A stretch of 64,000 nt of DNA from Nocardia asiatica NBRC 100129 (GTDB taxonomy: Bacteria > Actinomycetota > Actinomycetes > Mycobacteriales > Mycobacteriaceae). Shown one piece after another: positions 49,893 to 59,431 of the stretch; within the stretch, counting starts at the first letter, position 1; each line of letters starts with the position of its first letter. The notes under the pieces were generated by a model. That model worked only from the letters and a program-made list of their open reading frames with translations. It ran no database searches and was not told where the DNA came from. The stretch spans positions 1 through 64,000 of the forward strand of contig NZ_BAFS01000475.1 in NCBI RefSeq assembly GCF_000308415.1. The letters run 5' to 3'. Both the position numbers and the translations under genes were made by a program.

Positions 49893-49909
49893 CCCACCCC
49901 CAGGGTGGG
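49893..49909. repeat. CCCACCC-N3-GGGTGGG palindrome
   Basis: The 17 bases differ in one loop position from the core of the hairpin at 2096-2112. A second partial copy (GGCCCACCCCCGGGG) follows at 49914. It lies in the leader region of the fatty acyl-AMP ligase gene. Possibly a dispersed palindromic repeat or a transcript hairpin. Confidence 0.5.
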
Positions 49910-50023
49910 AACGGCCCACCCCCGGGGTTTGCTGGATGCTCCCTGAGGTCCCTGGCCCTGCGGATACAGGCGTCGGAGAGTAGTAGCCGACACCGATGCC
50001 GAGCCCTACCGAGGAACTACGAG

Positions 50024-51688
50024 ATGCAGCCCAGCTTCGTTCACCACGCCAGGCAGCAAATTTTCGAATACGGGGCGACCAGGTCGTTCACCTACCTGCA
50101 CGAGACCGGGCGTGAGCTGACCGAAGAGGTCGCCACCTACCTCGATCTCGACCGCGACGCCAGGGCCGTCGCCGCCTGGCTGGCCGGGCGTCCGGAATCT
50201 ACGCGGCCGGTCGTGCTGCTCTACCACGACGGACTGGCTTTCCTGCGAACGTTCCTCGGCTGCCTGTACGCGGGGGTGATCGCCGTGCCCGCGCCCCTGC
50301 CGCACGACGAGCGCGGCGCCCGCCGGGTGGCGGGGATCGTCACCGATTCCGGCGCTCGGTTGGTGCTCACGACCAGCGACGTCCAGCCGCTCGTCGCGCA
50401 CGCGACCAGCGTGGCGGTCGCCGCCACCGACCGTCCGCTGGGTGATCCGGACCAGTGGCGGATGCCCCGCATCGGTTCCTCGACGGTCGCCTTCCTCCAG
50501 TACACGTCGGGGTCGACCGGCGACCCCAAAGGCGTCGTCGTCACGCACGGCAACCTCATGCACAACGAAGCCGCCATCGTCTCGATCGGGTTGGACGACG
50601 CCGCCGTCGGTGTCAGCTGGATTCCGCACTTCCACGACATGGGCCTGATCGGCATGCTGCTCGGGTCGCTGTACGTCGGGGCGAGCTTGGTGTTCATGGC
50701 CCCGACGACCTTTCTGAAGCATCCGGTACGCTGGCTGCGGGCCATCAGCGAGTACGGCGCCACCTATACCGCCGCGCCGAATTTCGCCTACGACTTGATC
50801 GCCCGCCGCGTGACCGACGAACAGCTGGCCGAACTCGATCTGTCCTCGCTCCGGATCGCTCTGAGCGGCGCCGAGCCGGTGCGCGAACGGACCATCGCGG
50901 CCGTGGTGGAGCGTTTCGCGCCCGCGGGCCTGCGTCCGGCGTCGATCCTTCCCGCCTACGGCTTGGCCGAGACGACGCTGCTGGCAAGCGTCGGACCCCG
51001 CGAAGCGGCGCCGGTCTATCTCGATGTGGGCGGTAGATCCCCGCTCGTCGGGTGCGGACAGGCGGCCCTCGGCCTGGATGTCCGCATCGTCGACCCGGAT
51101 ACCGGGGCGGAAGCGGCGCCGGGCGAGGTGGGAGAGATCTGGATCGGCGGCGCGAGCGTCGCCGCGGGTTACTGGAACCGCCCCGACGAGTCGCGCGAGA
51201 CGTTCGGCGCCTACCTCGGCGCGCAGGGACCATTCCTGCGAACCGGTGACCTCGGTCTACTGCACGAGGCCGAGCTGTACGTCACCGGGCGCCGCAAGGA
51301 CCTCCTGATCGTCCACGGCCGCAACCTCTATCCGCAGGACATCGAGGAACTGGTGCGCGGCCTGCATCCGGCGCTCGGGGCCGCCGGTGTCGCCGTCTCC
51401 GTCGACGCGGGCGGCCGGGAACGTCTCGTCGTGCTGCAGGGCGTCAAGACAGCCCGGCAGGGCGACACCACCCTCGCCGAGCTGACCTCGGCGATCAAGA
51501 TCGCCGTGGCCCGCGGGTTCGACATCGGGGCGCCGAACGTCGTGCTCGTGGAGCCCCGATCCGTACAGCGCACCACCAGCGGGAAGGTCCAGCGGGCCGC
51601 GATGCGGGAGTCGTTGCTGGCCCATCGCGTCGAGGGTGTCCTGCACGAGGATCTCGAACCGGCGCTGAGCCGATCTCTGACCGTCTGA
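50024..51688 (+). CDS. Fatty acyl-AMP ligase (FAAL)
   Basis: A 554-residue acyl-adenylate-forming enzyme that activates a fatty acid and loads it on an acyl carrier protein. FLQYTSGSTGDPKGVVVTHG is the P-loop, WIPHFHDMGLIGMLLGSLY the typical FAAL HxxDM segment, LPAYGLAETTLLAS the adenine-binding motif, RTGDLGLLHEAELYVTGR and KDLLIVHGRNLYPQDIE the hinge. The C-terminal domain is short and ends GKVQRAAMRESLL with the catalytic Lys. ATG 50024 has GAGGAA at eight bases; longer in-frame starts cross the palindromic region. It leads the FAAL-ACP-PKS operon, and its partner is presumably the ACP encoded 26 bases downstream. Confidence 0.94.
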   Translation: MQPSFVHHARQQIFEYGATRSFTYLHETGRELTEEVATYLDLDRDARAVAAWLAGRPESTRPVVLLYHDGLAFLRTFLGCLYAGVIAVPAPLPHDERGARRVAGIVTDSGARLVLTTSDVQPLVAHATSVAVAATDRPLGDPDQWRMPRIGSSTVAFLQYTSGSTGDPKGVVVTHGNLMHNEAAIVSIGLDDAAVGVSWIPHFHDMGLIGMLLGSLYVGASLVFMAPTTFLKHPVRWLRAISEYGATYTAAPNFAYDLIARRVTDEQLAELDLSSLRIALSGAEPVRERTIAAVVERFAPAGLRPASILPAYGLAETTLLASVGPREAAPVYLDVGGRSPLVGCGQAALGLDVRIVDPDTGAEAAPGEVGEIWIGGASVAAGYWNRPDESRETFGAYLGAQGPFLRTGDLGLLHEAELYVTGRRKDLLIVHGRNLYPQDIEELVRGLHPALGAAGVAVSVDAGGRERLVVLQGVKTARQGDTTLAELTSAIKIAVARGFDIGAPNVVLVEPRSVQRTTSGKVQRAAMRESLLAHRVEGVLHEDLEPALSRSLTV

Positions 51689-51714
51689 CCGCATACCTGC
51701 CCAGGAGCCGAAAC

Positions 51715-51981
51715 ATGTTCAGCACGACCGTTGTTCGCCCGACCGCGATCCAGGAGTGGCTCATCGAGCGCGTGGCAGACTACACCGAACGCGCACCCTC
51801 GCACGTGGACCCGGTCGTCCCGCTCGCCGAGCTGGGCCTGGACTCCGTGTCCGCGGTGAACCTGTGCGGCGAGATCGAGGACCGCTGGTCGCTCGAGGTC
51901 GACCCGGTCCTGGTGTTCGACTACCCGACCATCGCCGACATCGCCGCGTACATCGCCGCCGAACACGCCCTCGCCGCATGA
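51715..51981 (+). CDS. Stand-alone acyl carrier protein
   Basis: An 88-residue carrier protein. LAELGLDSVSAVNLCGEIED contains the Ser that receives phosphopantetheine, and DPVLVFDYPTIADIAAYIA is the typical last helix of PKS-type carriers. ATG 51715 follows CCAGGAG; the stop overlaps the PKS start (ATGA), so the two are translationally coupled. It most likely takes the acyl group from the FAAL and presents it to the ketosynthase of the next protein. Confidence 0.93.
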   Translation: MFSTTVVRPTAIQEWLIERVADYTERAPSHVDPVVPLAELGLDSVSAVNLCGEIEDRWSLEVDPVLVFDYPTIADIAAYIAAEHALAA

Positions 51982-54900
51982 CCGACATCGCTCTCGTCGG
52001 CCTCGACTGCCGGTTCCCGCAAGCACCCGATCCGGCCGCGCTGTGGCGGCTGCTGATCGACGGACGAGACGCGATCTCCGACGTTCCGGCGAGCCGCTGG
52101 AACGCCGCTGATTTCCACGACCCGGCCGGTGCGCCCGGCACGATCAACACCCGCAGCGGAGGTTTCCTCGACGACGCCGACGCCTTCGACGCCGAGTTCT
52201 TCGGCATCGCCCCACGCGAAGCCGAAACGATGGATCCGCAGCAGCGGTTGCTGCTGCAGGCCACCTGGCGGGCCTTCGAGGACGCCACGCTGGATCCGCG
52301 CGCCCAAGCCGGTTCCCGCACGGGCGTCTACGTCGGCGTGATGGCGAACGAATGGGCCAACCTGCAGATGAGCGACTATGCCGCCATCACGCCGCAGCAC
52401 GGCTCCGGCAACGGATACTTCATGACCGCCAACCGGCTGTCCTACCAATTCGACCTCAGAGGACCGAGTGTCGCGGTCGACACGGCCTGCTCGTCGTCAT
52501 TGGTCGCGATCCACCTCGCCTGCGGGGCACTGGCTTCCGGGGAATGCGATCAGGCGATCGCCGGTGGCGTCAACCTCGTGCTCACCCCCGCCGTCGGAGT
52601 CTTCTACACCCAGGCCGGACTTTCCGCGCCGGACGCGCGGTGCAAGCCGTTCAGCGGCAACGCCGACGGGATCGTGCGCGGCGAGGGTGTCGCGATGCTG
52701 GTGCTGCGGCGGCTGGCCGACGCGGAGGCGGCGGGGTTGCCGATCTACGCGGTGATCAAGGGCAGCGCGGTGAATTCGGACGGGCGCAGCAACGGCATCA
52801 CGGCACCGAACCGGTGGGCGCAGCAGCAGGTGATCGGCCAGGCGTGCGAGCGCGCCGGGGTGCGGCCCGACGAGGTGGACTTCCTCGAGGCGCACGGCAC
52901 CGGGACCGTGCTCGGCGACATGATCGAGGTCAACGCGCTGGGGCGGCTGCACGGGCGAGATCGGCGGCGGCCCTGCGCGATCGGTTCGATCAAAGGCAAT
53001 CTCGGCCACACCGAGGGCGCCGCGGGCGTCGCGGGCCTGATCAAGGTCGCCCTGAGCTTGCGGCACGGAGTCGTCCCGCCGTCGAGGTTCGCCGAGCAGG
53101 AGAACCCGCGACTGCGCATGGCCCAGCAGGGTTTGCGCCTGCTCACCGAACCGATGCCGCTGGAGGGTCCCGGCTACGGGGGAGTCAGCAGCTTCGGCAT
53201 CGGCGGCACGAACGCCCATATCGTGCTGGGCAGCGCTCCCGTCGCCGAGCCGCCCGCCGCATCCGGTGGCGGAGTGCTCACGCTGTCGGCGAACGACGCG
53301 GAAGGATTGCGGCGCAACGCGCACCGCCTCGCCGACGTGCTGGCCGCCACCCCGCAGGACCGATTCGCGCAACTGTGCTGGACGAGCAACCAGGTCAAGT
53401 CGTCCGGGCGTGCCCGGCTCGCCGTCGTGGCGGCCGATCGCGACGCCGCGATCGCGCGGCTGCGCGACGGCGCGGAAACCGGGATCGCGGGACCGATCGG
53501 CGTCGGCTGGATGTTCACCGGGCAGGGCGCGCAGTTCGCCGGAATGGCACGCGCGCTGGACGCGGCGAGCACGTTGTTCCGGGACGCGCTGGCAGAGGTC
53601 GACCAGGCCATGACGGCCCAGCTCGGTCGCTCCGTGCGCGCGCTGATGTGCGACGAGCGCACCGAGATCGACCGCACCGAACTCGCGCAACCGTCGATCT
53701 TCGCGATGGAGTACGCGCTGGCCAAGTCGCTCGCCGACGCCGGGGTGCGCCCCGCCTGGGTGATCGGGCACAGCATCGGCGAACTCACGGCCGCCGCGGT
53801 GGCCGGAGTGTTCGATCTGGACGACGCGTGCCGGCTCGTCGTCGCGCGCGGACGGCTGATGCAGCGATTGCCGGACGGCGGAGCGATGCTCGCCGTGCAG
53901 GCAGACCCCGCCGACGTCGCCGGACTGCTCGCCGACCAGCCGCAGGTCGCGCTCGCCGCCGTCAACGGCCCGAGCGAGATCGTGCTGTCCGGCGCGGCAG
54001 CGGCGATCAGCCGCATCCGGGACGTGCTCGCGAGTCGTGGGGTGCGGACCAAGGCGCTGAACGTCTCGCACGCATTCCACAGTCCGCTGATGGAACCCAT
54101 GCTCGAGCAGTTCCGGGCCGTCGCCCGCGAGTGCGTCTACCGCCGGCCCGCCGTACCGCTCTACTCGACCGTGCACGGGCGGCTGCTCGGCGAAGACGAG
54201 GCGATGGACGCGGCGTACTGGACCGAACACGTGCGCGCCACCGTGCGCTTCGGCGACGCCGTGCAGGCCGCGTTCGCCGCCGAGCCCAGCCACGTCGTCG
54301 AGATCGGGCCACGCCGTGTGCTCACCGCGCTGGTCGGCCGGGCCCGCCCCGATCTGGCCGCCCGTTGCCTGACACCCAGCCCGGGCCCCGGCGCGACGGG
54401 CGGCGAACTCGCCGACACCATCGCCGCGCTGTATCGCGACGGAGTCGGCCCCGACTGGGACCGGCTCTACGAACCGGCGCAGCGCGTCCGCCGCAGGCTG
54501 CCCGGATACGAGTTCTCCACCGACCAGCGGTTCTGGGTCGAACCGTCCACGACCCGAACGCCTTCCGCGCACACCGAGGAAACCTCCATGGACCAATTGA
54601 TCGCACTTTTCCGTGAGCAGAACGCCGTGCTGGCCGGTCTCGTCGGCGCCTCACCTACCGGCCACGTGCCGCAGCTCGCAGGCGGCACCACGGTCTCGCC
54701 GCAGGATCTCCTCGCGCAGCGCGTGGCGGGGCAGGCGGCGGAGGCCCGCGAACCGATGGCCCCCGCGGCGGTCGCCGGTGTGGTTCGCGCGGAAGCGGCG
54801 CGACTGAGCGGATTCCCCGTCGATCGGCTGCGCGAAGCCCAAACCTTGGGCGACGAATTGGGTTTCGACTCGCTCATGCTGACCGACCTGATCGCCGCGC

Positions 54901-56279
54901 TCGTTCGCACGCTGCCCGGATTGACCGTCGACCCGGGCCGGATCACGCCCGCGACGACGCTCGGCGACGTCACCGCGTACGTCACCACCCAGCTCGGTGG
55001 GTCTGTGCCCGACGAGGTCGCCCTTCACTCGGCGATCGGAATCGGCGCACCCGGCCCCGCCGTTGTCGAGCCGGAATACCGCATCTCCGATTTCGCGGAG
55101 GTTCGGGCCATCGCCGACCGGCTCTCCGGCGTCGAGACGCTCGGGGTGTTCAATCCCTACTTCCTGATCAACGACGGGATCACGCGGGACACCTCCGTCG
55201 TCGACGGCGCCTCGGTGGTGAACTTCTCCAGCTTCAACTACCTGGGCCTGTCCGGCCATCCCGCCGTCATCGCCGCGGTCCAGGACGCGGTGGCGCGCTA
55301 CGGCAGCTCGTGCTCGGCCAGCCGGATCCTCTCCGGTGAGAAGCCGGTGCATCGCGAACTGGAGAGCGAACTCGCGGCCCTGCTCGGCACCGAGGACGCC
55401 ATCGCACTGGTCGGCGGGCACTCCACGAACGTCACGATCATCGGGCACCTGGTCGGGCCGGAGGACCTGGTGATCCACGACAGCCTCGCGCACGACAGCA
55501 TCATGCAGGGCTGCAAACTGTCCGGCGCGACCCGCCGTCCGTTCCCGCACAACGACCACGCCGCCCTCGACGAACTGCTCACCGAGATCCGTCATCAGTA
55601 CCGGCGGGTGCTGATCCTCATCGAGGGGGTGTACAGCCAGGACGGCGACATCCCCGATCTGCCCGCCATCATCGCGGTGAAGAAGAAGCACAAGGCGCTG
55701 TTGATGATCGATGAGGCGCACAGCGTCGGCGTGCTCGGCGCGGGCGGCGGCGGCATCGGCGAATACTTCGGCGTCGATCGCGGCGACGTCGAGTTGTGGT
55801 CGGGGACGGTGTCGAAGGCGCTCGCCGGTTGCGGTGGGTATGTGGCGGGCAGCGCGGAACTGATCCGGTTCTTGAAGTACACGACTCCCGGATTCGTCTA
55901 CAGCGTCGGCATGACGCCGATGAACGCGGCCGCCTCGGCCGCGGCGATCCGGCAGTTGCGGTCGGACGGTGAGCCGCTGGAGCGCTTACGCCACAACTCA
56001 CGGCTTTTCCTGCGATTGGCCAGGGAGGCCGGCATCGACACCGGCGACAGCCACGACACGCCGATCGTCCCGTGCATCGTGGGCGACTCGCTGAAGACGT
56101 TGAAACTGTCGAACGCGCTGCTGCGCCGCGGCATCAACGTCAACCCGATCCTGTACCCGGCGGTGCCGGAAAACCTTGCGCGCCTGCGGTTCTTCGTCAC
56201 CGCCTGCCATACCGAGGACCAGATCCGCGACACCGTCAAGATCCTCGCCGAGGAACTGGCGCAACTCACCGAGAGCTGA
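51978..56279 (+). CDS. Type I polyketide synthase with C-terminal alpha-oxoamine synthase (KS-AT-ACP-AOS)
   Basis: A 1433-residue megaenzyme. The ketosynthase (residues 1-430) has Cys171 in DTACSSS, His306 in EAHGTGT and His344 in NLGHTEG. The acyltransferase (about 500-815) has GHSIGE with Ser599 and the HAFH motif of malonyl-CoA-specific domains. An ACP has Ser965 in GFDSLML. From about 1030 to the end is a PLP-dependent alpha-oxoamine synthase (KBL/AONS/SPT type): NFSSFNYLGLSGHP, SCSASRILSGEK, DSLAHDSI, IDEAHSVGVLG, and the PLP Lys1280 in SGTVSKALAG. No KR, DH, ER or thioesterase exists. The logical outcome is one malonyl extension of a FAAL-supplied fatty acid, then decarboxylative condensation with an amino acid, releasing a long-chain alpha-aminoketone. 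The amino acid is unknown. Confidence 0.93.
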   Translation: MTDIALVGLDCRFPQAPDPAALWRLLIDGRDAISDVPASRWNAADFHDPAGAPGTINTRSGGFLDDADAFDAEFFGIAPREAETMDPQQRLLLQATWRAFEDATLDPRAQAGSRTGVYVGVMANEWANLQMSDYAAITPQHGSGNGYFMTANRLSYQFDLRGPSVAVDTACSSSLVAIHLACGALASGECDQAIAGGVNLVLTPAVGVFYTQAGLSAPDARCKPFSGNADGIVRGEGVAMLVLRRLADAEAAGLPIYAVIKGSAVNSDGRSNGITAPNRWAQQQVIGQACERAGVRPDEVDFLEAHGTGTVLGDMIEVNALGRLHGRDRRRPCAIGSIKGNLGHTEGAAGVAGLIKVALSLRHGVVPPSRFAEQENPRLRMAQQGLRLLTEPMPLEGPGYGGVSSFGIGGTNAHIVLGSAPVAEPPAASGGGVLTLSANDAEGLRRNAHRLADVLAATPQDRFAQLCWTSNQVKSSGRARLAVVAADRDAAIARLRDGAETGIAGPIGVGWMFTGQGAQFAGMARALDAASTLFRDALAEVDQAMTAQLGRSVRALMCDERTEIDRTELAQPSIFAMEYALAKSLADAGVRPAWVIGHSIGELTAAAVAGVFDLDDACRLVVARGRLMQRLPDGGAMLAVQADPADVAGLLADQPQVALAAVNGPSEIVLSGAAAAISRIRDVLASRGVRTKALNVSHAFHSPLMEPMLEQFRAVARECVYRRPAVPLYSTVHGRLLGEDEAMDAAYWTEHVRATVRFGDAVQAAFAAEPSHVVEIGPRRVLTALVGRARPDLAARCLTPSPGPGATGGELADTIAALYRDGVGPDWDRLYEPAQRVRRRLPGYEFSTDQRFWVEPSTTRTPSAHTEETSMDQLIALFREQNAVLAGLVGASPTGHVPQLAGGTTVSPQDLLAQRVAGQAAEAREPMAPAAVAGVVRAEAARLSGFPVDRLREAQTLGDELGFDSLMLTDLIAALVRTLPGLTVDPGRITPATTLGDVTAYVTTQLGGSVPDEVALHSAIGIGAPGPAVVEPEYRISDFAEVRAIADRLSGVETLGVFNPYFLINDGITRDTSVVDGASVVNFSSFNYLGLSGHPAVIAAVQDAVARYGSSCSASRILSGEKPVHRELESELAALLGTEDAIALVGGHSTNVTIIGHLVGPEDLVIHDSLAHDSIMQGCKLSGATRRPFPHNDHAALDELLTEIRHQYRRVLILIEGVYSQDGDIPDLPAIIAVKKKHKALLMIDEAHSVGVLGAGGGGIGEYFGVDRGDVELWSGTVSKALAGCGGYVAGSAELIRFLKYTTPGFVYSVGMTPMNAAASAAAIRQLRSDGEPLERLRHNSRLFLRLAREAGIDTGDSHDTPIVPCIVGDSLKTLKLSNALLRRGINVNPILYPAVPENLARLRFFVTACHTEDQIRDTVKILAEELAQLTES

Positions 56280-56296
56280 GTCGCGCCAGGTCGGCC

Positions 56297-56339
56297 GCCG
56301 ACGCCTGGGTGTTGCCGCGCGAACGCGCAGGCGTCCGGC
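56297..56339 (+). terminator. Hairpin after the PKS gene; gap to the esterase
   Basis: GACGCCTG (56300-56307) and CAGGCGTC (56328-56335) form a stem, extended on both sides with a mismatch, 20 bases after the PKS stop. It probably ends the FAAL-ACP-PKS transcript. The remaining bases to 56774 show open frames by composition only; I support no gene there. Confidence 0.55.
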
Positions 56340-56774
56340 GTATGCGGTGACCTCCCTCGACCGGGTCGTCCCCGGGTTACGGCGGCGGAGCCGTGTTGCC
56401 GCTGTGCGCGAGCCGAGCGCCTTGTGCTCGGACGTGCCGGTGTCGCTGTAGCATCTGTCCGGGACGCCATCGTTCCAGTTCGGGGCCGCTCGCGGCGCCG
56501 CTGGGCGGGTCGGGCGATGAGGGCGGGTTACGGCGGCCATTGGTGGGTCAGAGCCCTGCAGGGGGCATGTTCGACCGGATTTTCCGACAAGCGCCGCGGG
56601 TGCCGCGCCGGGTGAGGGTTCGAGCGGTGATCGGGCTCGTTTCGTGTGCGGCTTCCGGATCTCCTCAGGAGCGCCCCACGCCCGAGCCGATCGATGCCGC
56701 GGGCTACCACGGCGGCAAGGCCGGAAGCCTTCTCGCCGTCGACCGTAGCGACCGCATCGGAGGTTTGGGCAGCC

Positions 56775-58376
56775 ATGTTTCGCTCGATCGCGCGCATCGC
56801 GGTATCTCTGGCGGCGGCCACCGGCTTGTGGTTCCCGTCGTCGCCCGCGGTCGCGTCGGCGCCGTCGGACGTGGCGGTGACCGGCGGGCAGATCTCCGGC
56901 CGCGCCGTCGACGGAATCATCGAATACCTGGGCATCCCGTTCGCCGCACCCACCGGTGGCGATGCGCGATTCGGGCCGCCACGTCCGGCGCCGTCGTGGT
57001 CCGGCGTGCGGCCCGCCCGGGAACACGGGCCGCAGTGTCCGCAGAACGGATATCTGCCCGGTCTGCCGACCACCGGGCCCACCAGCGAAGACTGCCTGAC
57101 CATCGACGTGTACACGCCCGAGGGGGCCCGCGGCCGCCCGCTGCCGGTGATGGTGTTCTTCCACGGCGGCGGCTACGTCACCGGATCCAACAGTCAATAC
57201 GCCGCGCCCACCCGGATGGTCGCCGACGGTGACGTCATCGTGGCCGTGCCCAATTACCGCTTGGGCCCTCTCGGCTTCCTGTCGCTGCCCGAACTGGCGG
57301 CCGAGTCCGGCGGCGCCACCGGAACGGTCGGCATCCAGGACCAGCAGGCCGCCCTGCGGTGGGTCCGGGACAACGCGCACGTCTTCGGCGGCGATCCGGG
57401 CAACGTCACGATCTTCGGTGAGTCGGCCGGCGGTGGCAGCGTGTGCACGCATTTCGCCGCACCCGGCTCCGACGGCCTGTACGCCAAAGCGATCATCCAA
57501 AGCGGCTCCTGCGCACAATCACCTCTGGTGCCCGGCACTCGCGACAACGCTTTCGCGCGCTCGCAGCACTATTCGGAAAGCCTCGGATGCGCCGATCCCG
57601 CGACACGATTGAGCTGCCTTCGCGCGCTGCCCGTCGCGAAGCTCCTGGATTCGCCGTCCGTCCAGTTCGACGGGCCGACCCCGGTCTGGGTGCCGAGTAT
57701 CGACGGCGTCGTCGTCACCCGCACGCTCGACACCGCACTGGCGGGGGACACCCGCAAGACACCGATCATCGTCGGAAGCAACAGTGCGGAAGGAGCGCTG
57801 TTCGTAGCCGAATCCGACTACGCGCGCGGTCATCTTCCCGATGCGGCGAGCTATGAGCGTTACGTCCGCCAGTCGTTCGGCGGCTTCGCCGACCGTGTGC
57901 TGGCCGCGTACCCGATCGATCGGTATCCGTCCCCGGCCGCAGCCCAGACGGCGGTGATCACCGACGGTCTGTTCGCCTGTCCCGCACTGTTCACCAGCCG
58001 CGCCGCCCGCGATACCGGGCACCCGCTGTGGCAGTACGAGTTCGACCAAGCGCCGTTCGGTGCGCACAATCCGGTCCTGCCGGGCGCCTTCCACTCCGCC
58101 GAGCTTCCCTATCTGTTCACCAGCCTCATGCGCGTTCCGATTCCGTGGACCGGCGCATCCGCGGCATTCGCCGCACAGATGCAGCGGTGGTGGACCACTT
58201 TCGCGCACACCGGCGATCCGAACGGTCCCGGCTCGCCGCATTGGCCCGCCTGGCCGGAATCGACCGGACGTAACTCCGACGGGCCCGCGCTGACCATGCG
58301 GGCGACCGGAAGCTTCGTGACCGACGACTTCGCTCTCCGGCACCACTGTGCGTTCTGGTCCGAACGCGAGCGCTGA
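56775..58376 (+). CDS. Secreted type-B carboxylesterase
   Basis: A 533-residue carboxylesterase of the cholinesterase-like type B family. The signal peptide SIARIAVSLAAATGLWF ends near AVASAP. GGQISGRAVDGIIEYLGIPF and CLTIDVYTP are early family signatures, FFHGGGYVTGS the oxyanion hole, TIFGESAGGGSV the nucleophile elbow, NSAEGALFV the acid region and AFHSAELPYLF the catalytic His. ATG 56775 is chosen because it begins the signal peptide and follows GGAGG at 11 bases. It hydrolyses esters outside the cell. It lies after the PKS operon but a hairpin and a 495-base gap separate them, so a shared role is uncertain. Confidence 0.92.
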   Translation: MFRSIARIAVSLAAATGLWFPSSPAVASAPSDVAVTGGQISGRAVDGIIEYLGIPFAAPTGGDARFGPPRPAPSWSGVRPAREHGPQCPQNGYLPGLPTTGPTSEDCLTIDVYTPEGARGRPLPVMVFFHGGGYVTGSNSQYAAPTRMVADGDVIVAVPNYRLGPLGFLSLPELAAESGGATGTVGIQDQQAALRWVRDNAHVFGGDPGNVTIFGESAGGGSVCTHFAAPGSDGLYAKAIIQSGSCAQSPLVPGTRDNAFARSQHYSESLGCADPATRLSCLRALPVAKLLDSPSVQFDGPTPVWVPSIDGVVVTRTLDTALAGDTRKTPIIVGSNSAEGALFVAESDYARGHLPDAASYERYVRQSFGGFADRVLAAYPIDRYPSPAAAQTAVITDGLFACPALFTSRAARDTGHPLWQYEFDQAPFGAHNPVLPGAFHSAELPYLFTSLMRVPIPWTGASAAFAAQMQRWWTTFAHTGDPNGPGSPHWPAWPESTGRNSDGPALTMRATGSFVTDDFALRHHCAFWSERER

Positions 58377-58608
58377 ATCGCATTCTCGCTCTCGCGTTTT
58401 GGCCCGCGCACCGTGTCGGCCGCCTGCTCGCACGGTGTGTGCGTGGCGATCTTGCTGTGCTCGACGCGCTGGGCTATGGTCGTCGTCATGACTGCCGGGT
58501 CGGCGACGCGCCGCACACAGAACGGTTACCCGGCCGCGCGGTGATCATCCGGCGGGCCAGGGGCCCGCCCGCCTTCTTCACGAAATCCCAGATTCTTCAG
58601 GGACATCG

Positions 58609-58620
58609 GAAGGAGGTGAT
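58609..58620 (+). promoter_or_regulatory. Exceptionally strong ribosome-binding site
   Basis: GAAGGAGGTGAT precedes the ATG at 58624. AAGGAGGTGAT is complementary to the whole anti-Shine-Dalgarno end of 16S rRNA, far more than most genes in this window show. It fixes the start of the S1-domain protein and implies high translation. Confidence 0.85.
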
Positions 58621-58623
58621 TAC

Positions 58624-58878
58624 ATGTCCCCCGCGGAAACACCACACTCGAGTGGATGGCCTGGCTTCGTCGCCGCACATGCTCGAGGCGGAGTGCTCGA
58701 GGCCACCGTCGTAGAGATCGTGCCGTTCGGCGCGTTCCTTGAAGTGGCTCCCGGCGTACACGGGTTGCTGCACAAAACCGAGTGGTCCACCGAGCCGCAG
58801 ATCGGCGCCACGCTCACGGTGCGCATCCTCGAGATCGACACCGAGAGGCAGCGAGTGGCCTTGGCGCACGCTGAATAA
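58624..58878 (+). CDS. Small S1-domain RNA-binding protein
   Basis: An 84-residue protein that is little more than one S1 OB-fold: GGVLEATVVEIVPFGAFLEV, then APGVHGLLHKTEWS and LTVRILEIDTERQRVALAH, matching the repeat units of ribosomal protein S1 and polynucleotide phosphorylase. It should bind single-stranded RNA in the cytosol. Its Shine-Dalgarno is nearly perfect, so it may be abundant. It is monocistronic as far as visible. Whether it acts on translation, RNA decay or stress response cannot be told. Confidence 0.88.
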   Translation: MSPAETPHSSGWPGFVAAHARGGVLEATVVEIVPFGAFLEVAPGVHGLLHKTEWSTEPQIGATLTVRILEIDTERQRVALAHAE

Positions 58879-59431
58879 CGCTTCGCGCGGGTGTGCCGGG
58901 GCAGACTCCACCTGCCCCGGCACATCGTCAAGCCTATCTGTCCCCGACATGGCACCCACTGCTGCGCTGCGGTCAGCGGGGAGATTGCTACAACAGGCTC
59001 AGTGTGCGACGGGATCCGGCGCACGAGTCGACCGCTGCGGACCGTCTCTGATGCATCGGCCGGGTCGGTGCTGACCTTTCCGCGAACTTCTCACGCGCTA
59101 CGACTCTCGGGATCGAGACGCGGTTCCCGGTTGGCCTACGCGCGACAGCCCGGTGCGAGTCGCCGCCGAACTGGTCAATTGACCGGAATCGGCTCAGCGC
59201 TCGCTCTGATTGCTGTATGTTTGCTGAGCGATAACCCGGGTAGCACTGCCACGTCGTCCCTCGTCGTGGAAGGTCCGATGCCGTGGTTGTCCGACCTGTC
59301 GATATCCGGAATGCCGGTCACGAACTCGGCGGGCCGATCCGTGCCGCGGCGGGACGCCGGAGCCGACGCACCACTCGTGAGCCGGATCCGGCCGCAGGCG
59401 ATCGCCGGACCGGGGCTCATCCGGAGCCCGC
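58879..59431. other. 553-base stretch without a recognisable gene
   Basis: Open frames exist by composition, but no start with ribosome-binding site or conserved motif was found. It includes the upstream region of the glycosyltransferase gene. No repeat or RNA gene is apparent. Confidence 0.4.

Noticed and set aside
52352-54616. Long frames on both strands inside the PKS gene
   Set aside because: They are out of frame with the continuous KS-AT-ACP-AOS protein and are Arg-rich without motifs.
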